A DNA stretch of 64,000 bases from Gnetum montanum (GCA_015680685.1 MNCI01001925.1:119181-183180), one strand, 5' to 3'. Positions 35,610 to 48,022 are shown, numbered from the stretch's first letter. Notes: a model not told the origin generated them from the sequence alone. Made by a program: numbers and translations.

Positions 35610-37500
35610 TAATCAATCATTCATTGAATGTCATCCTTTAATGCTAAACAGTAATCCATGTCGTGACCACAAAGTTGGTGGTAGTCACAAAATTGTTCAA
35701 GCCTAAAATTCTTAGGAACCAGGGGCTCATTGGGCAAAGCCATGGAGGGGTTCCTAAGGAGCTCATAGTACCATTGATGCCTTTTGGTTGCCTCCTCTAA
35801 CATCCACTTGTGTTGAATATACCCCACACCTAGTAATTTCTTTAGGAGTTTTGAAGGCTTGACAGGTAGCACGGTGTACTTAGAGTGATCTTTACGCTCG
35901 AAATTAGGCTTAGGCAGGGTGGATGCTTTGGGTGCCGATGTGGAGGGTTGAGTAGCATTGCCTAGGTTAGGTGCAGGGTTAGTTGGTGCTGCAATTGTTT
36001 TCTTGTTATTGTTTTTTTTTTGCTGCGCCTCATTTGCCACAGCAGCCACCATGGTCGTTGTAGCCTTGCCCTTCTCTTTGTCCTTCTTAATATACATGTT
36101 TTTATATGCAACATAGGCTAGATCTTTACTTGCCTCGGTCACATCTTGAATACTGTTGGTTTGGGCAAAATCTTAACTAAGAGTTCATGGAGCTAGGTAG
36201 TATATTTTGGACTTAATAAAGTCATTCACTGCATCCTTAAAGATGGCTAGCAGATGGGCCTCCACGATAGGCTCACAGATCTTATTCAGGGTAGCACTCC
36301 ATCGCTATATAAATTTTTGGACTATGGATCTTGCTTAATGCTCATTAACTGATCTAGCGTAACCTTTGGTTTCAAGTTATACTTGAAACAAGTTACGAAC
36401 TAAGTTAGTAGCTCCTCTAGGGTTGAGATAGAAGAGCATGGGAGCGCATGGTACCAATCTAAAGCTTTGCCCACCAGAGACATAGAAAAGATGCAGATGA
36501 TGGTGTGCAACCATTGTTACAATAGAAGGAACTCAAATCTAAACATCACAAGATGCGCATTGGGGTCACCCTCCCCATTGTATTTTGTAAAGTGGGGGAG
36601 TGTCATCCTGTGGGGTAATGTGAGCATGGGGACTACAAGGCTGATGGGATCATCATGGTATAAATCCATGACTTATACTATGTCAGAACCAGTAGCTTTC
36701 AGATGCTTAATTTTTTTAGTAAGGGTCTGGATAAGCTGGAATGCTTGGTCCAGACCTGGGGATGATGCAAACAGTTATGGAGCTATAGGGGTAGCCACCA
36801 TTAGTGGTGTGGTAGGGGCAGCGACCTGGCCTATAGGTGGTGCTATTGGGGTGGTGCCTATGAAAGGTGTTGCTTGTGTTGTCCACCACCCAGTGGATGG
36901 TGCTGTTGGAGCAGCGGCCACTGGTGGTGGCATAGGATAGGTTTTTTGCATGATTAGCAGGGTAGACCATAATCCCATGCTTGGTTGTACCATTTGCGAG
37001 ACCTGGTACACTTGATGGTGAGCGTAGTGTGACATTTTGGAAGGTTGTGAAGCAAGGGGAGAAGTGAATGTGGTCCACCACGTGGCTAGGGATAGGCCTA
37101 TCGCTGATGGTGGAATAGGTGTAGATGATGGAATGGAAGCAGATACTATATGCAACTACGACGTAGGTACTGTATGCACGTAAGGCAGGGTAGCTATGAT
37201 TGGTGCTTGTTATGATGAAGGGATAGATTGGGGAAAATATTGTGGAGGGATAGTGCCTAGAAATGAGATGGATAAATAGGCATGTTAATATGCCAAGGGC
37301 ATGGTATGGCTACCTATGGCCGATGAAACTATGGCTTGTGATGGGGTAGATGTAATCATAAAAGGAGCAGTTGTGAAGAGCGGGTTCGACTAGAAAGATG
37401 GGATGGGAGCGATAGTCGCAAGGTTAGTTTGACCCCCACCCTCAAATTGGGAATCCAAGTCCTCTTGTCCATCCTAAAATGCCTCATCATAGTGGGACAT
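35610..37500 (-). pseudogene. gag of element A
   Basis: From the N-terminal side, a Pro/Thr/Ala-rich stretch (37,155-36,775) precedes the gag core near 36,700-36,150 with GKALDWYHALPCSSISTLEE and LYNLKPKVTLDQL-like segments. The well-preserved C-terminal part (36,142-35,621, 173 codons) ends FCDYHQLCGHDMDYCLALKD, a CxxH...GHxxxxC zinc-knuckle variant of Tat gag. An Asn/Lys-rich linker (KKNNNKKT) lies in the middle. Stops separate N-terminal and core frames. The plus-strand frame at 36,467-36,940 is a shadow. Confidence 0.8.
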
Positions 37501-38088
37501 CGTGTCTTGTTGCTCCCTAGACCTACTTATCCATACCAGCTGATCTAAGATCCATTGATACATTTCTGTCAGGGGAATGAAAATGCCAGGAGTAGGGATA
37601 AATTCCCTTCCATTACAGTAAAGGAACTTGAAGTGACGTTTATCTTTGAGTTCTTGGGAATCTAAGGGTAGATTCGACTAGACCTTAGCACAAAGAAAAT
37701 TATAAAGTTTGGCATGTTGTACCAAGCTCTCAGGTGAACGATTTTGGATCTTGAGAGATCGATGTGGCCCTTGCACTAGGCTAGACAGCTACTCAGCACT
37801 TGTGGTAACCTAAACCAAAAAAGCGACCTCAAGGTTTGAGGTAGCAATAGCGGTGGTCAAGGAAATCATTCTTGCAACCTTGAAAAAGGTTTGAGAGTGA
37901 GGAAAAAAAAGAGATCAGGAGGCGATTAAAGGCTTTTCATCTTGTAGAGTTCCAAAGGAACCATCATTGCGACTAGCCTATACCACACAGTGTGTAAACA
38001 ACCGCAAGGGTGTCATGTTTACGCTGATGAGTGATGGGGTACAAAGAGCATGCAGGACTACCTATAGGACACGGAAAAGGCACCAAAA
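37501..38088. other. 5' untranslated leader of element A
   Basis: It lies between the primer site and the start of gag. No ORF was recognised. Confidence 0.5.
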
Positions 38089-38106
38089 GCCCTCCTTCTA
38101 GTGCCA
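38089..38106 (-). other. Candidate primer-binding site of element A
   Basis: On the minus strand TGGCACTAGAAGGAGGGC starts six bases after the LTR end. It begins TGG as required to pair with a tRNA CCA end. I cannot name the tRNA. Confidence 0.5.
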
Positions 38107-38111
38107 AAAAC

Positions 38112-40013
38112 AATAGCAATTGAAAACATCAGTGGCTGGAACACCAAGAGGTTGTCGAGCAAACAGTTTAACCCTAGATCTGTGCAAGGGCCATGCTAGA
38201 TAAAATGGAAGCGGGGTACCATGAATAGTCTGGTTGATCAGATAGGGACTTAATTGTTGTAACTTAAACTTATGTGAATGTTGTTTTAAATGAGAAATAC
38301 GTGAGGTAAAACTGATGATCAATAAATGTAGGAATGAAGGAAATAATGCCAAGTAGTGATAACAATAAAGAGATAACAGAATAAACTTTGGTAAGAAAAT
38401 GCATTGCCCCAAGGTCACAGGTTCAGTTCTTTGTCTTATTTAAAAAATGTATAACAAGTTATACAATGCTAGAGGAGCACAGAGAGTTCAAGAGTAACCA
38501 AACTACTCAAAATATGCCAACTATGCTCTTGAATGCAAACTTAAAAGCCAACTACGCAAAAATGCCAACTCTATGGATGAGAAATGCCAACCAGAAAAGC
38601 CAACCAATGCAAAATGTCGACAAGCCAACTGCTCTCCTTAATGTAAAAATGCCAATTCTTTAAGCAAAAAAGCCAACCAGAAAAGCCAACCTCAAAAATG
38701 CTAGTGTAAAAAAGCCAACCCTTTGAGCATTGTTTGTCTAGGTATTTATAGGGCTAGGAAAAGGTGAGAAATGTGGCTTAGGTGCCACATGTCCTAGACC
38801 CCACAATATGCAATCATGATGGTACCCTGTAGGCGTGCTGTCCTAGTTGTGAATTTTGCTATGCTATAATAATGTTGTCAAAACTTCATGTGCTAGAATC
38901 TAGTGTGCTAAAAATGCAAGAAGAAATGGAGTCTCTACCCTAGAACTACATCTTCCCTATCCTTATGAATAGGCTCAAGAATGACGACAAATTTTGGACG
39001 ATGGATTAAGGGTTATGCCAAAGTGGAACAAAGTCGTTGATCACAGCGAGCTTAGTTATTACTAACAAGCTGTAGAACTAGCTAAAGATGTCCTGATGCC
39101 TCTATCAACTTTGCATCACTTACACTATCTAGCACATTGAAGTACCATAGCCACTTACTACACTGTGCTACGCTATGTAGCATAGCACATTGACGTAGCG
39201 TAGCTGCTTGATACGCTATGCTATGCTATGTAGCGTAGCACAGCGTAGCCACTGGTTTGAATAGAAAACTTGCATTGGAATCAACAACATTTTCTGGAAG
39301 CCTTGGCACACACCGAGTTAACCTTTGGAGCACTTTATTGATTTGCATCTTTGCTACACTATTCTATGCTACGTAGCATAGTGTAGTGTAGCGGCCAATG
39401 TAACATGCATTTCTGTCAAAATTGCAGGGTCTCATGAGAAAAATTTTCTTGTGGTTCAAGGGCTAACTGAGACAGGGTGGTTTTGGAAGCCAAAATGATA
39501 TTAGATGAAGTATTTTTGCTACAATGGCTTGGCAGAGGAGTCTTTGCATGTTTCGTCCTTACTACGTTGTGCTACACTATGTAGCATAGCATAGCATAGC
39601 ATCCTATGTTGGCCGAATTCTAACTTTTCCTTGTGCAAACATCTTGCCAAAGCTTGTATTCGGACACTTAATTGATTATTTGAAGGCTTGCTACATTGCG
39701 TAATGTAGCATAGCATAGTAGACTTCTCTACTAGAAAACTTGCCAAACTGTTTTGCTCAACCTGAACACCGTCCACAACTCCTAGCACAGTTTCTAGGGA
39801 GACTGATAGCCGGGTGAATTTCCCAGGTGGGCAAGCTAGAGAGTCCATTGGGCTTGTTAGCTCTAGAGGTAGAAAACTTGCCAAACTGGATAGTCTAATC
39901 TCAATGCTTACATTTTCTTTCCAAACTCTCATGACGCTACACTTGTGGAAGTCTTTGCCTAAACTCCAAGACCCTGGTGAAGCAAGAGGGTCTTGAAATT
40001 TTATGGTGTTTCA
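38112..40013 (-). repeat. 5' LTR of element A
   Basis: Matches 20,945-22,836 throughout, with the same palindrome clusters (about 39,140-39,251, 39,352-39,394, 39,560-39,602, 39,688-39,721). The minus-strand TATAAATA is at 38,743-38,750. The inner terminal dinucleotide has mutated (AA where the other copy has TG). Confidence 0.92.
38743..38750 (-). promoter_or_regulatory. TATA box in 5' LTR of element A
   Basis: TATAAATACC on the minus strand, in the orientation of gag-pol. This is the expected promoter of the full-length transcript. Confidence 0.7.
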
Positions 40014-40018
40014 CATAT
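40014..40018. repeat. Right target-site duplication of element A (CATAT)
   Basis: Identical to 20,940-20,944 and directly after the LTR terminus TTTCA. Confidence 0.9.
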
Positions 40019-41560
40019 GAGGAAACTTCAATAGTTAAGAAATCTAAATATTTAGTCTTGCAAAGTGTGTATGACAAGCTTAAAATGAGAAAAGGAGATA
40101 AAATAAAAGATTATTTTTCTAGAGAAAATGATTTTATTATGGCCATTAAAGGTACAATTAAAGATCTACTAGAGAACAATGTCATAATAAACATGATTAG
40201 AACTTTGCAACCAGAATTTAGATACAAAGTTACTGCTATGAAGGAAATTAGATATTTTTCAATCCTTAAACTTGAATAACTTCAAAGTGATGTTATTTCT
40301 TATGAAATGAATCTCATTAGTGAAGGGAATATTCAAGAAAAACCCATAGTCCTAAAATCATCCTCTAAGGAGAAGGATCCTAATGAGCCAGATAAGGGCA
40401 ATGATGAGAAGATAATCTTTCTCTTAAGAAAGCTACAAAGACTTATAGGGGTAAAAGCTCTAATCAGCAGAGATCAAATCCATTCAAAGATAAAGAGGAA
40501 GGTAACAATTTTTCAAGTCCTCCTTTTGATTCTTCTTCTATAGAATGTTGGATCTATGGTGGAAGAGGCCATGTGGCCTCTAAATATCCTAGTAATGAAA
40601 AGTTATAGAGAGAGGACAAAAAAATGAAGAGATAAAAAAGACCAATTTCTAGACATGTTGGAATGATGGGAAGCAAAATGAAGAAGCAGTGAAATATAAT
40701 GTAAAAACTTCACATCTCATCTATATGGCTCTCACAAATGATGACGTTGACACCTCGAATGATGAACTCAATGAGGAAGAAAGGTTTGATTTATTATGTA
40801 ATGAATTATTATCTTTTCAAAATCTTTACAAAAAATTAAATAAGCAAGTTACAATAAAGGATCAAGAAACAATTTCTAATCTTACTAAAGAACTCTCAAA
40901 CCTAAGAGCTCAAAATGACAAACTAACCTTGTCTTATGAGTAGGCTAAAGTAGAAATTATAGCTGTTAAAATTGTGAATGAAAGTTTAGTAAAGGAAAAA
41001 GAATTACTTTAAATGGTATTAGGATAAGGAATAAGTCCACATGAAAAAAATGAACTTGGATGTTGTACACAAGATGAATCACTTTCACCAACCCCATCTT
41101 AGTCAAATGCTATTCCAAGGGACAAAGCTACTACACCCCAATTAAAAGAAGCTCCCATCCATCAAAAGGATGCTCAAAGGTTTGATCATTCTAATCACTC
41201 TTACTATAATAGGGGGGTTAGATGCTATTATTATCATAAATATGGGTAAAAGAAATGGGAATGCAACCTAAAGTTCTATCATTTGAATAGCTAGTCATAC
41301 CATAAGACTACTTGATCTTACCAAAATGTACCAAGAAGGATATTTATGAAGACCATAGGAAGAATTGAACTACCCAAAATACCAAAGGGATCAAGAAATA
41401 ATGGAGAGTTAAAATGAAGGAATAGGAAAATGAGGAGACTCTCTCCAACAAATTCATGAAGGGGAGTCAAGCCTTGGAGATAGAAGAATTTTGTGCAAAA
41501 TGAGAAACCTCAAGAGAGAAATCTCATTCTCTAGCATTAAGCACCTTCATTCACTTTGGC
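40019..41560 (+). pseudogene. gag of C2, 3' part with zinc knuckles
   Basis: The frame resumes with EETSIVKKSKYLVLQSVYDK and IKDYFSRENDFIMAIKG, the copia UBN2/gag core. A damaged first zinc knuckle (CWIYGGRGHVASKYP; two Cys lost) lies at about 40,545-40,590. A coiled-coil-like stretch follows at 40,689-40,943 (LCNELLSFQNLYKKLNKQ, NLTKELSNLRAQNDKL). A second knuckle-like CYYYHKYG-KKWECN is near 41,222. Several stops split the frame. The coiled-coil insert between two zinc motifs is longer than in common copia gag. Confidence 0.8.
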
Positions 41561-44010
41561 AAGAAGGGAAAGTATAGGTAAGTTTTCTTTTAATAATCTA
41601 TATTCTCTAAGACTATATTCCTTGGTAGCCTTTCCCAAATTCCATCCTGTTGAGCCTCTTTCTAAGGAGACATCTTCTTGAAGATTTCTTCTAGGAGATG
41701 TTTACTCTCAAGATGAGATCTCTACTTGAAGATGTCTACTACAAAAATGAGACATCTGCCTATCATCTCCTGCAACATAGTAGAGACTTTCTTTGTGAAA
41801 ATAGGACATATACCTAGACTTTTAATCATGGAGAAGACATCTATCTTCCAATAGAGATGTCTTCTTTCTTGTTAAAAAGCCCTTATTTGACATGATTATA
41901 AAAGTTCAAACCCTCATTTTGTCCTTATTCTTTGAGGTTAACCCCACATTGACCACCAAGGCTCCACTAGTGATAGCAATTTGAGCAACAACAGCCCACA
42001 AGAAGGTTGAAGCATCTAGGCCATCATCAAAGAAGAGATCTATAGGAAGTTCCAATAGCAATCCAAGCTCCTACGTGCTCCAATTCAAGAGCACAAGTGC
42101 CCAACACTAGTTTGAGGTAACTCGAACCATCAATATCTTGTCTGAGTGCTCCTTGTCATTTTCTTTGCATAAGTAGCAAACCTTGATGTATTATTTTAAA
42201 GTACTAAACTAGTGTGATTTCATTACAATGAATATCCTAGTTCCAAAAGTTCTTATTAGAGAGTTTTACTAACATATTGTAATTTCAAATGCTATTGTTG
42301 GGGCATTTACATTAATGGTTGGGGATCTTGTAATTAAGGTGTCTTCCCAAGTTGTGAATGCACTCCTTGGGATTTATAGTGTATATGTTTTTTGGGTTAC
42401 CATTGATGCTATGAATGATATCTATGAAAATGGTATAATTCCCATTAGTCATGATGAGTTCTATGATGCCTTGTTCCAAGAGTTTGTCTTTTGATAGAGG
42501 CTAAATTCATAGGAATAGGATGTCTCCTAATGCTTTCACTTTGTCTCTTATTATGATATATAACATTATTATAAAAGGAGGAACCTATAGTTATCTGCTT
42601 CCATCCCAAGCTTTTGTTCTTTACTGCCTTCTTATAGGACAATGCTTGGATTTGGAGCATACTCTCTATCAGGACATGCTAAGTTTGTATGCCAACAAGA
42701 GAATCCTTGAGCACCCTTATCTCATTAGTTTGTTGATATGTGAAAGGACTGTACCTATTCTAGAGATACCTTTGTTCAAAGGCAAGAGGAGCCTTAGTGA
42801 GTATGCTAAGAAGAGGAGCCACTTTCATGTAGTAGAAGCAAGATCGATCACTAGCCCACCTCCATCATAGAAGAAGATAGCAAGAGCATCTTATAGGGCC
42901 TCTTCTTAGTTGAGAAGGTTCAAATCTATTGGAGCACAGATCAGATCATCTCTGAAGAAGATACTTTTCCCATTTGCTCATGCTATTGAGATGCTTGGAA
43001 GAAATCACTCATACATGCATAAGAGAATGGATGATGTTGGCATACCTTTTTCTCTAGATGGTCAGTAGTTTGAGGAGGTCACTACTCCTCTTATTTATGA
43101 TAGTGAGGAAAATATTCCTACATCATTAAGGCATTCCACAATAGTTGGACATTCTTGTACATATTACTAAAGGATGGAGTCATATTCTAAGCCTAATGCA
43201 TCACCAACTCATGTCTACGATGAGCATCATGATCCATCTCTAGGTGATGCTCCTAGATCCTTTGAGCAAAAGGCCATGGAGAGTATCTTTGGTACCATGT
43301 CCCAATGAGTACCTACTAACATTACCTACCAAAGAAAGGAATCTTCCTCATCTTCTCATTAAGATCCAAATCAGCCTAATCAACCAACTTCATCTCAATT
43401 TTGAGTGAAGCTTCATCCCTAGAGGGTCCTTGTTCAAGTACCATGTTTAGATGATGATGAGTAGTGTTTGACCAGCTCTAACACTAGTAGCAACAATGAC
43501 AATAAGGAGACTTATCACCCATCTAAAGTAGTGGCTGATTCAAAGTCTAATGATGTGACTGAGGTCAGTGATTAGGATTCTTAGGTGTTCTCTCTCTTCC
43601 TTTTGCTAATGTCCAAAAAGGAAAAGAAATTTGGATATTCAGACATATGTGATTTTTTGGATTTGCACATATGTGATTTTGTACATGATGTGGATGTATG
43701 ATATGGAAAGTTATGTGGAAAGTTTGAGAAATAGTTTATGTGTGGACAGTTTGAGGAATAGTTTATGATATAGACCAATGGTGATTATTTTGGTTTTCTC
43801 TGTGTGGTGCACTTCTTGGAGATAGTTTTTACTTTTGCATCATATCATATTCAATTTTATCTTCCTTCCCTATGCCTTTGAAACATCTTGAATCTTAAAT
43901 CTTTTATCCTAGTTCCTAGATATCATTGAAATTTATGTCTTAACCCTTTAATATCATTTTTAGTATTTATTGTTTTATCATCTCACCCATTTTATTATGT
44001 TTTAGACATC
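41561..44010 (+). other. C2 internal region without recognisable pol
   Basis: No protease, integrase, RT or RNase H motif is visible on either strand. 41,640-41,880 repeats AGACATCT/AGATGTCT octamers like those in the LTR U3. A moderately open plus-strand region at 42,270-43,580 has the segment GDLVIKVSSQVVNALLGIYS and a 116-codon ORF at 42,520-42,867. I do not recognise a family. Confidence 0.5.
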
Positions 44011-44027
44011 AGAAAAAAGGACAAGAT
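44011..44027 (+). other. Polypurine tract of C2
   Basis: AGAAAAAAGGACAAGAT lies directly before the right LTR start (TGATGACC). Confidence 0.65.
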
Positions 44028-45245
44028 TGATGACCTTTTGGTATGTCAAAACCTTAAGAAAAATGAAGAACATAGAATGTTTTGTGAAATATGATATAGG
44101 GAATGAAATAGATCTCAAGAGATGAGATGACATCTACAAAGTGATATCAAAGTGGAGATAATAAGGACTTGTCAAACATGAATGAAGACTCAAGGAATGA
44201 GATCTATAAAAACATGTCCAAGTGAGGACTATAAGGACTCAAGAGAGCTTGAACAAGGACTTCATTAGAATAGTGTGAACAAGGGTAAAGAAGAAGACTA
44301 TAGAAAAATCAAGATGCTCCAAGAGTTCAAATCAATGAGAGAGCTTCAAGAAGAAAAATTCAAAAGATTAGAAGATGTCTCCTAGAAGTAGCAAATGTCT
44401 TGGTTGAAGTAGTGAAATTCCAAAGAAGACATCTCCTAAACATAGGAGACATCTCATTTCAAGAGAAGATGTCTCCATGAAGATGTTTCCCATGAAGAAG
44501 GGATGTCTCCCCTAAATGAAAGTCTAATGCAAAGAGACATTCCAATTTCAAAAAAAGACATCTTCACTAGCCATTAGATAGCTGTTGCATAAATTCTAAG
44601 GTGATTTCAAAAACTTCAAGGTTATAATAAGACTTCATTCTCTTTGAAATTGTGCAAGTTTCCAAACAAGTATCAACATCAAGTAATCATTGTGTACACT
44701 ATTGTATTGTATTTTTGTACCTCATTATCCTATATTTTGTATTGTTATAGTGATCTTATTGTATTGTGCCTCAAAGTACAAGGACCAGCAAATCAATTGC
44801 ATCCTTTTGTTGTAATCTTTTTTTCTCTTTCTTATTGCCCTAGGAGGGTTGATGTGCTTCTTGCAAGAAGGCATCATCATTAAGCTTGTTGGGACCTAGC
44901 TAGGTTGAGTGGTTGGTGCAATGTTACAACACTCTAAAGTAGATCTCAATTTGTAAAGGTTGTGGGATCTTGGAAACCACATTCTAAGTTTGTCAAGACC
45001 TTACAAGGTTGAGTGGATTCACAATGACAAATTTCTCTAAAGTGATGCTTAGATCTGTAGAGGATATGGTATCCTTCAAACTACATTTTGAGAGAAACAA
45101 ACTCCAAATATATGCAAACAATCTGCCCTCCAAGTGTGAAGTATCAAAGTTGAAGAACCACATAAAATTAGTATGTGCTTTATGTTGATGAATTTTTGTT
45201 TTGGGGAACTTATTCATTCTCCCCTTCTATGTTCAAAAATCCTCA
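44028..45245 (+). repeat. 3' LTR of C2
   Basis: Pairs with 19,350-20,569, ends CCTCA and is followed by the ATATT target duplication. Confidence 0.9.
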
Positions 45246-45250
45246 ATATT

Positions 45251-45565
45251 CTCATTCAACTTAGTGTAAATTTACAAGTTACCAAACCTAATTTCTTTCT
45301 ATTAAAGCAATTTCTTCTTCTACAACTTTTCTTAACTTCTAATGTTTAATAGCTTTATCAAAAGTTATAAGATTTTGTTTAATAAATAAAGAAAAATGTG
45401 AATTTCTATTTAAAGCTATATTTTTATAATTTTTATAAATATTTTCCAAACTCATTATCCTTTGTCTTAATATTAGTAAAGAAGAGGAAAATAAATTGAT
45501 GATGCTTGAAATTATAGAATTATGGCTAATGGTTTTAGTATCCTCCACATCTTTAGACAATGTTG
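45251..45565 (-). other. Short unassigned region with minus-strand ORF
   Basis: A 73-codon minus-strand frame at 45,339-45,560 (MSKDVEDTKTISHNSIISS start, Leu/Ile-rich) has a coiled-coil-like composition. No family was recognised. It lies next to the direct repeat that follows. Confidence 0.25.
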
Positions 45566-45836
45566 AAATTTGCGCTTTATAGGTAAAAAGGAAATAAATT
45601 CATTAAGGAAACATAAAATTAATTAGAAATGATAAAACATGAATAGTATATAATTGATAAATCCATAATTATGACAATATGGAACTACATAATACATATC
45701 AGGCCATAGAAATGCCTGCATAAATGGATAAAACATATAAAGAAGAGAAACAACTTAAGTAAAATGACAATCATAAACTTAGATACCAAATACAACCAAT
45801 AACATATAAACTATAAGGTAATATCACTATGTTAAG

Positions 45837-46702
45837 TGATGAACAGTTGGGTATTCCAATACTCAACCATACAAGTTAGAAGTGTTCACGTGTTACCAAA
45901 TCATCATCCATGAATGGAAAATGTAAGTATACTAGTAAGTTGATCATAAGTTCATGATCATTGTCTTCCTAGTTAGAGTTAGCAAGGTGAAAAACATATG
46001 GCTTAACTCTTAGTGAGGTATTTGATGAATTGACGTTGTTTGAATTTTAATATGCTAAGTATAAACATGATGAATAATATTATAAATTCTAATTTTAAGT
46101 ATAATGAAAATGTAAATATATTCTATTCTATGGAAATAAGTATTTATTCCTAGTTTTTGTACATTTCTTAGGTTGATGTAACTATTACTGGGATTACCAA
46201 GTAACTTCACTGCTAAGTTAATGAAGCAAAGTCACCATTGGGTTACTAAATAATTACAGTTTACACTTGAAACCAGATATACTTATTCCACCTTACTAAT
46301 AAGCATTGAAATTATAAATGACTTAATAAATGTAAATTACATAGTAAAAGTAAATTTTATGGAAAAGTAAATCAATTCTAAGTGATATGCTACAATGATG
46401 AAGAACAATATCAATCTTTATTATCCTTCATGAATTATGTCCAAAAACAATTCACTTGAATAAAGATTTTATACAACTGTAATTCATCACACTACAGGCA
46501 TTCACTCTAACTCTAACTTTAAGAAAATAAATTGTATGAATTTTTGCTAATTCTTAGGAAAAAAATTATTTTTGAGATAATGGTGGGCTAGTATTTATAA
46601 GCATGGCCATGGCCCACTATATCATATCTATGATTATGTATGCTAGGCTATGATATCACATCTATGATATCGTAGATAATCCATTAAAATTATGTTACAT
46701 CA
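45837..46702 (-). repeat. Solo LTR of the B/D family, minus strand
   Basis: On the minus strand it begins TGATGTAACATA and ends ...TTCATCA. It has a TATAAATAC promoter near 46,590 and the GGTAATCCCAGTA and GGTAACCCA blocks seen in the B and D LTRs. Flanks are TTAAG (45,832-45,836) and CTAAG (46,703-46,707), a duplication with one change. The surrounding direct repeat lacks this block in its other copy. Confidence 0.7.
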
Positions 46703-46991
46703 CTAAGCTAAATGAATAACCAAAATATTTTGAGATTTACAATATGTATTTGGATAAAACTAAAAATAATATTTATAACATTAAATACTAAAACTAGTCA
46801 AGTATGCGTACAACTATAGACCAAGTATGTAGATGTTTTATATTATGCTCTATGTTAGAGATCACAAAATTAGCTACTTTTATTCTACAATTATGTATGA
46901 ACACAAACTTATATCAACAAACATGTCTTTGTATTACCTTAAATAACTTAGTTAATTTACTCATATAAAGTATGATACAATTATACATCTT

Positions 46992-48000
46992 TGATGAGAC
47001 ATGATATGTTCAGTAGCTTCATTGATGCATCCCCATCAATGATGCCTGATCAATGCATATGTGTGGATGAAAATGTATAGATTCATTAATGGGCAATGCA
47101 TCTTGGATGCATTGACACAACCCCATCAATGCATCCCTATCAATGCATCCTTATCGATGCATCCCCATTGACGTAACTAAATGTGTTAACACATATTCAT
47201 CGATGTAATGCCTATATTTTCCATAAATATGTGAGCATCCACCTATATTTGGAACCTTTTGGTCATTCTAGTAGCTAGACTCTTGTAATTTTATTTCGTG
47301 ATCTTAGAAAACAATTAGTGAGTGCTTATAGTGTGAATTTGAATTAGTTGCACAGTGTCTTATTCAAGTGGCATTGTACTTAGACACATTCCATGAATAA
47401 TAATAAGATCAAGATTGATTCATATTCATTGCAGCACTTTGACTTAGAATAGATTTACTTTCAATGCAATTTACTTTTCATGTAGTTAGTTAATATTTGC
47501 ATTTCCATGAACATTAATCAATTGGTGAAATAAACATGACCAGCTTTAAGTATAAACATGTATTGGCTTGGTAATCCTAGTAGCATTATTGCTTGGTTTT
47601 CCTAGTAGCATTATTGCTTGGTTTGCCTAGTAGCATAACACTTGGTAATCCTAGTAGTTGATATATGAGTTTAGGATGTGTATGGTAAGCAGAAATAGAC
47701 ACTCATCACCCTTTAGCTAGTTTAAAATCTATCTTCTTATTATTAATTAAATTAATTAATTAATTTCTATGTTATTGTTAAGGTTAGTTTAAGGCCCCAA
47801 CAACATCATAATCATATGCATCACTTTGGACTAAACCATACTTGATAAAACTACCATTATTCCAAGTGAGAAGAAAATGACCTATGATCAATGCTTAACA
47901 ATCTAGATACCACACTAGTCCCATCCATGGTATTCGATCAAATTGCACATGAATGCTTATCATTTATATAGTTGGATGTAGGGACTACCAATGCTCATGA
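46992..48000 (+). repeat. 5' LTR of element D
   Basis: Starts TGATGAGACATG. U3 at 47,030-47,180 has repeated ATCAATGCATCC units. The promoter region CCATAAATATGTGAGC lies near 47,221. The final CA has become GA at 47,999-48,000. Confidence 0.85.
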
Positions 48001-48001
48001 T

Positions 48002-48022
48002 TGATGCCATTGCTAGGGATGG
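48002..48022 (+). other. Primer-binding site of element D
   Basis: TGATGCCATTGCTAGGGAT resembles the TGGCGCCATTGCCGGGGAT-type primer site; differences are transitions. Confidence 0.65.

Larger units (their letters stand above)
20945..40013 (-). mobile_element. Element A: 19.07-kb Tat-lineage Ty3/gypsy retrotransposon with antisense gene
   Basis: LTRs at 20,945-22,836 and 38,112-40,013 (about 1.9 kb) bracket an internal region read on the minus strand: primer site, gag, protease, a 6-kb insert carrying a plus-strand gene, RT, RNase H, a second archaeal-type RNase H, integrase, a minisatellite and a polypurine tract. The two RNase H domains mark the Tat (Ogre/Retand) lineage. A perfect CATAT target duplication flanks it. 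In an 86-bp stretch the LTRs differ at 7 positions. The pol frames have many stops. The element is large for a gypsy element but within the range known for Tat. Confidence 0.92.
19350..45245 (+). mobile_element. Element C2: gag-only copia-type LTR retrotransposon split by element A
   Basis: LTRs of 1,220 bp (19,350-20,569) and 1,218 bp (44,028-45,245) are flanked by a perfect ATATT duplication (19,345-19,349 and 45,246-45,250). A tRNA-iMet-type primer site follows the left LTR and a purine tract precedes the right one. Removing element A and one CATAT leaves about 6.8 kb. Copia gag is present in two pieces that join exactly at the insertion site. The 4 kb between the insertion and the right LTR has gag and zinc-knuckle sequence but no protease, integrase or RT, so C2 looks non-autonomous. 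Ten differences in a 73-bp LTR stretch make it older than A. Confidence 0.85.

Noticed and set aside
36467-36940. Plus-strand ORF of 157 codons, Gly/Ala/Val-rich at its end
   Set aside because: It is antisense to the gag of element A; the Pro/Thr-rich minus-strand frame is the expected gag linker.
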